From assembly GCF_009829085.1 (NCBI RefSeq), contig NZ_WUQY01000022.1:1-64000 (forward strand): a stretch of 64,000 nucleotides of DNA, written 5' to 3'. A program made the translations under genes and the position numbers. This stretch comes from Sphingobacterium bovisgrunnientis. Lineage in GTDB: Bacteria; Bacteroidota; Bacteroidia; Sphingobacteriales; Sphingobacteriaceae. Positions 60,500 through 64,000 of the stretch are shown piece by piece; position 1 is the first letter of the stretch, and every line of letters begins with the position of its first letter. The notes below the pieces were generated by a model. The model was not told the origin of the DNA. It saw only the letters and a program-made list of their open reading frames with translations, and did not search any database.

Positions 60500-63400
60500 C
60501 TACCAACCTGGAGCGAAGTTTAATCCGAATGTTCCAATTTTAGACTTAGTCTTTTGGAATGGAATCGCATAATAAGGTTCTAATATCATAGCCCCAAATA
60601 AATTAACACGTAATGATACCCCTGCGCTAAATACAGGTACACGTACATTAGGATCAAACATTTTAAGCGGTTGGTTATCCGACCCTAAAATGACATTTCC
60701 GCTTTCATCGACCACGTTAATTTTGTCCTCATCTGTACGACTCATCTTGATAGTATTACCACCGTACCAAGCCATACCAGCATCTACAAAGAAATTTAAA
60801 TCTGAAAACAATAAGCCAGATTTAACAAGTGCTAACTTTTCAGGTCCTGTGAATGGAATACGTATTTCGAAATTACCAACAGCCATCCTTGATCCAGACA
60901 ATTCAGAAAATCCAATATTACCAGTCACATCTACATTTCCACTTTCGTATCCACGAATCAAATATGGATAACCGATATACAGCGGATACAATGCGCTTTC
61001 GTCTTTTCCAACTCGCATATAGGAATATAAACGCGCTGCAATCGTAACAGGTTTATAGCGATTATATTTACGCAAATCCACATTTAGAGCAGTAAAATTA
61101 TAATCTCCAAAATATTGCTCTGCTCCTAAACGATATCTAAATCCTTGTAGTGGAGAAGTTATACCAAAAACCGTATTATCTCCCACAAAACCAGAATTTA
61201 TTTGTTGAATGACAAATGGTTTGAAATTGCCTCCAAGTAATTGAGAAGCTTCTTCATTAGTTATTCTCTGTCTATCGCCATATCCGTAATAGTAACTTTG
61301 TCTCCATTTATCCACCCGATAGCCGTAGCGAGAAAGAGCTGCGCCCACCTCAAAACGATGATGTCGATTAAATGGATAGGCTACAAAAGCTTCTGCTTGC
61401 GTTTGGAAAGTACGAATCATATACGTGCTAATCGCTAACTCAGGACCGTTACCAAAATTTTCTGTTCCATATTGCGAAAAACCTGTCATATATGGGATAT
61501 GGGATAGCGCACCACCCCAATTAAGTCGGCTTCGCTGATTAATGTAAGCAACTTGTCCGCCGAAATCATAAATCTCACCGTTGATATTTAACGCAGCAAA
61601 AATTTGGTTATAACCTAAAATATCAGAAAACTGACCTTGAATACCTGAGCTAATCCCAGCACCATATCGTGAACCAACAGACATACCAACCCCAGAATTA
61701 GCTAGATAATCCAACTTGAATTTTGGAGTGTAAGCAATATTACTAATTTGATTATCCGAAATACGTTCAAAAACATTGAAATTAGTTAAGTTTCTATTTA
61801 CAACATTTACACCACGATCTACATTTGGTGGCAGTATTGCTGCTGTCATATCTACATCGTGAACAGATACAGCTACAGGTTCAAATTCTGAAATATTTGC
61901 TTTATAAATATTGTATTTTTTCTTTTTGAAGAATGAATAAACAATTTCATCGTTAGCTGAGACAGATATAGCAGGAGAATACTCTGTAATACCAGAAATC
62001 CCTGTAAAGTAATCTGTCAAACGTTCTACTGTATTTGAACTGAAATGATATCTGTATAAATTTCTATACCCATCACTATTAGATAAGAAAAACACCGCTG
62101 TACCGTCTGCTGAAAATTGTGGATTCAAATTATTTGCCCCAGGGAAAACGTCTATATTTTGAATCTTACCCGAAGAAATATCATACAATGCAAGATTCAT
62201 AGGAATGGTCACGGAACGACTATCACTTTGCAATGCTAAACGATCCGTACTAAAAACTATACACCTTCCATCTCGAGAATAGTTAGGCTGATAATCAGAG
62301 TATACATCATTGGTTAATTGCGTCAACTTTTTCGTGTTGATATTGTATGTATATAGATCAGAATGTCCATTAACTAAGCCTGAGAACGCAACTGTTTCTC
62401 CATCAGGAGCCCATGCGATATTAGCAAATTCAACTATATCTCCCATAGCTTCTACCAGTTCAGGATTTCCGGTCTCCACATTTACGACCATGAGTTTATT
62501 CTTTCCCTGAGAAAACACAGAAAAGGCAAATTTCTTGGAATCAGGAGAAAAAGACCCTGCGGATTCTAGAAAACTAAATTCATCAATATCTTTATTCGTG
62601 AGTTTACTCCCCAATTTCCGTATTCGCTTACCTGTCTTTGCATCCGCTAGATACAAGTCAATACTAAATAAATCTTGTTCCGATAGATAAACCACATACT
62701 TTCCGTCAGGTGAAATGGTTGGAGAAAGATTCATCGATCCAGCATTATTTTGATTAATCAAACTAATACCTATAGGTCTTGTTGTGGTATCTTTTCCTGA
62801 ATTACGATATGCCTGCTCCATGCTGTTTTTCCATAGTGTAGACATCGTTTGTGCATCGTAACCAAATACTCTTCGCATAGCGAACTCGTAACCGTATTTT
62901 GCCGTTTCAATAAACAGCGGCATAATAACCGTATCGCCATAAGTAGAACCAATGAAAGACCAAAATGCTTGACCATAACGATATGGAAAATAATCGTACG
63001 ACTGCTCTGTCAATTGTTTTAAGGATGGAATGTCTTTGTGAAGGTAGGCATCGCGCATCCACATAGATGTAAATGCATCTTTCTTACCAATTGAAAAGTA
63101 TTCAGCCATACCTTCAATCATCCACAAAGGAATATTGCCTATATTTTCAAGTCTTGTAGAATCGCCGCCTTCCATTATTACACGATATTGGAAAGCGTGG
63201 ACCATCTCGTGCCCTAGTACATGTCGTGTTTGCTGATTAATCTGCATAATCGGCATAATAACACGTTGCTTAAACGCTTCTGTAACCCCGCCTGTACCGA
63301 CTGAAATATCGCCTCGTATTGCTGTAGTTTGCTGGAATTCGGGATGATTGTTGTAAAATATTATTGGATTTTTGCGCGCAAAAGTATCCTGAAACACTTG

Positions 63401-63634
63401 CTGATGCATATCATACCATACCTCTGATTCTTTGGCTAGCCAGCGCATCATCGAATCATTTTCTAAATAATAGTATATATTAAAGTGTGGTGTATCATAT
63501 ACTTTAAAGTTCAGTTTTTTGTATCGCATTTTATTTTGACCAAAATACTGCGCTTGCACCGCCCCACTAAAGACTATCATTAATGCTAAAAAATTGATAA
63601 TCCGATACAAATATTTCTTATTTAACAAACTCAT
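60500..63634 (-). CDS. Metallopeptidase-propeller-barrel outer-membrane fusion
   Basis: A 1044-residue protein with signal peptide (1-28). Residues about 40-290 hold a gluzincin-like domain with HEMVH (142-146) and WMIEGMAEYF (171-180) as the third-ligand region. Residues about 300-590 are a TolB-like propeller (SPTISPDGKYVVYLS, FSPDSKKFAFSVFS, YSPAISVSANDEIVYSF). The last 400 residues form a beta-barrel ending LNFAPGW. This fusion would place a possible peptidase and sensor on the cell surface. Activity is unproven. It begins 39 bp after the penicillin-binding protein gene's stop. Confidence 0.8.
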   Translation of the reverse strand: MSLLNKKYLYRIINFLALMIVFSGAVQAQYFGQNKMRYKKLNFKVYDTPHFNIYYYLENDSMMRWLAKESEVWYDMHQQVFQDTFARKNPIIFYNNHPEFQQTTAIRGDISVGTGGVTEAFKQRVIMPIMQINQQTRHVLGHEMVHAFQYRVIMEGGDSTRLENIGNIPLWMIEGMAEYFSIGKKDAFTSMWMRDAYLHKDIPSLKQLTEQSYDYFPYRYGQAFWSFIGSTYGDTVIMPLFIETAKYGYEFAMRRVFGYDAQTMSTLWKNSMEQAYRNSGKDTTTRPIGISLINQNNAGSMNLSPTISPDGKYVVYLSEQDLFSIDLYLADAKTGKRIRKLGSKLTNKDIDEFSFLESAGSFSPDSKKFAFSVFSQGKNKLMVVNVETGNPELVEAMGDIVEFANIAWAPDGETVAFSGLVNGHSDLYTYNINTKKLTQLTNDVYSDYQPNYSRDGRCIVFSTDRLALQSDSRSVTIPMNLALYDISSGKIQNIDVFPGANNLNPQFSADGTAVFFLSNSDGYRNLYRYHFSSNTVERLTDYFTGISGITEYSPAISVSANDEIVYSFFKKKKYNIYKANISEFEPVAVSVHDVDMTAAILPPNVDRGVNVVNRNLTNFNVFERISDNQISNIAYTPKFKLDYLANSGVGMSVGSRYGAGISSGIQGQFSDILGYNQIFAALNINGEIYDFGGQVAYINQRSRLNWGGALSHIPYMTGFSQYGTENFGNGPELAISTYMIRTFQTQAEAFVAYPFNRHHRFEVGAALSRYGYRVDKWRQSYYYGYGDRQRITNEEASQLLGGNFKPFVIQQINSGFVGDNTVFGITSPLQGFRYRLGAEQYFGDYNFTALNVDLRKYNRYKPVTIAARLYSYMRVGKDESALYPLYIGYPYLIRGYESGNVDVTGNIGFSELSGSRMAVGNFEIRIPFTGPEKLALVKSGLLFSDLNFFVDAGMAWYGGNTIKMSRTDEDKINVVDESGNVILGSDNQPLKMFDPNVRVPVFSAGVSLRVNLFGAMILEPYYAIPFQKTKSKIGTFGLNFAPGW

Positions 63635-63673
63635 AATAATTTAGTTAGTATTGTAAATTTAAATATTTAATAC

Positions 63674-64000
63674 TTATTGTTCTTCATTAGTTGATTGCTC
63701 TGTTGTATTTTGTGAACCTTCTAATGGTTCAATTTGCAATTCACCTTCGTCGCCATCTGCAGTGCTATCAGCTGGAGCCGAATAAATTACTCTTGGTGTA
63801 GGACATTTGTACGTTTTGGTAATTTCAACTGTTGGCTCAGGGAATTTACCGAAAGTTACGCCTAATTCTGGATGTTTGTACACTTCTTCCATAAATGCCG
63901 CATAAATTGGGAGTGCAGTTTTAGACCCCTCACCTGTCGCTGAATTTTTAAAGTGAATACTTTGTTCATCGCAACCTACCCAAACACCTGCTACTAAATC
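63674..64000 (-). CDS. C-terminal end of a class A penicillin-binding protein (partial)
   Basis: The reading frame runs off the window edge. The visible 108 residues include VAGVWVGCDE, GEGSKTALPIYAAFMEEVY, then a Pro/Glu/Asp-rich tail. VAGVWVG and the TALPIYAAFM block are typical of the end of the transpeptidase domain of PBP1A-type proteins. The active-site serine and the rest of the domain lie outside. An in-frame ATG at 63892 is internal, so the start must be beyond the edge. Confidence 0.85.
   Translation of the reverse strand, partial: DLVAGVWVGCDEQSIHFKNSATGEGSKTALPIYAAFMEEVYKHPELGVTFGKFPEPTVEITKTYKCPTPRVIYSAPADSTADGDEGELQIEPLEGSQNTTEQSTNEEQ

Noticed and set aside
1..64000. CRISPR arrays, insertion sequences, prophage, rRNA and tRNA genes
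   Set aside because: I found no repeat-spacer pattern, transposase, integrase, tRNA T-loop-like block or rRNA-like sequence on either strand by reading.

Overview
This is a 64 kb stretch of a low-GC Bacteroidota chromosome. The evidence is two TonB-dependent receptors, a DUF4249 lipoprotein, an ECF sigma factor beside a membrane-anchored barrel protein, GLPGLI/PNGase F-type secreted proteins, and a near absence of Shine-Dalgarno sequences. The Bacteroidota -7 element TAnnTTTG recurs just upstream of many starts. The family or genus cannot be fixed from the sequence; a Chitinophagales or Sphingobacteriales member is a guess. Coding density is high, no gene-free gap exceeds 300 bp, and I saw no rRNA, tRNA, insertion sequence, prophage or CRISPR array. 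The window looks like core chromosome.

Layout. 0-12 kb: a Blc-type lipocalin, a small two-helix membrane protein and a KatE-type catalase; a TonB-C/plug-like protein; an S4 protein-aroB-ThuA-Nudix operon on the minus strand; proline dehydrogenase and a HAD phosphatase; an ECF sigma factor with a membrane-anchored barrel partner; a tandem UspA protein. 12-21 kb: futalosine-pathway menaquinone genes mqnA and mqnE flanking a histidine phosphatase, an MsbA-like ABC exporter, and an aminotransferase-tyrA-GNAT operon. 21-29 kb: a PAS-LuxR regulator, an Omp85-like barrel with a TonB-dependent receptor, then a tight three-gene operon of an N-formylglutamate amidohydrolase-like protein, a QEGLA/DUF1704 metallopeptidase and a GshB-like ATP-grasp ligase. 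29-46 kb: metallo-beta-lactamase-fold enzyme, serine hydrolase, FKBP, DUF1232, TPR and NlpC/P60 proteins, UspA, an RsmB-like methyltransferase, guaA followed by a ligand-binding lipoprotein, S1/P1 nuclease, a second lipocalin, DUF937-OmpA protein, alkaline phosphatase, TerC, apt and a three-HhH ComEA-like protein. 46-54 kb: polysaccharide deacetylase, DUF4249/TonB receptor pair, esterase, beta-propeller protein, PNGase F-like protein and a PaaE-like reductase. 54-64 kb: the rimP-nusA-infB translation operon, a LexA-like S24 regulator divergent from a degenerate GIY-YIG protein, a giant metallopeptidase-propeller-barrel protein, and the truncated C-terminus of a class A penicillin-binding protein.

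The strongest leads are: the amidohydrolase/QEGLA/ATP-grasp operon, which has the parts of a ligate-and-cleave system of unknown substrate; an intrinsic-terminator hairpin inside the leader of rimP-nusA with no room for a conventional promoter behind it (candidate attenuator); the S24/GIY-YIG divergon with repeated TTAGTA half-sites between the genes; and the secreted PNGase F-like/propeller/esterase/TonB receptor cluster.
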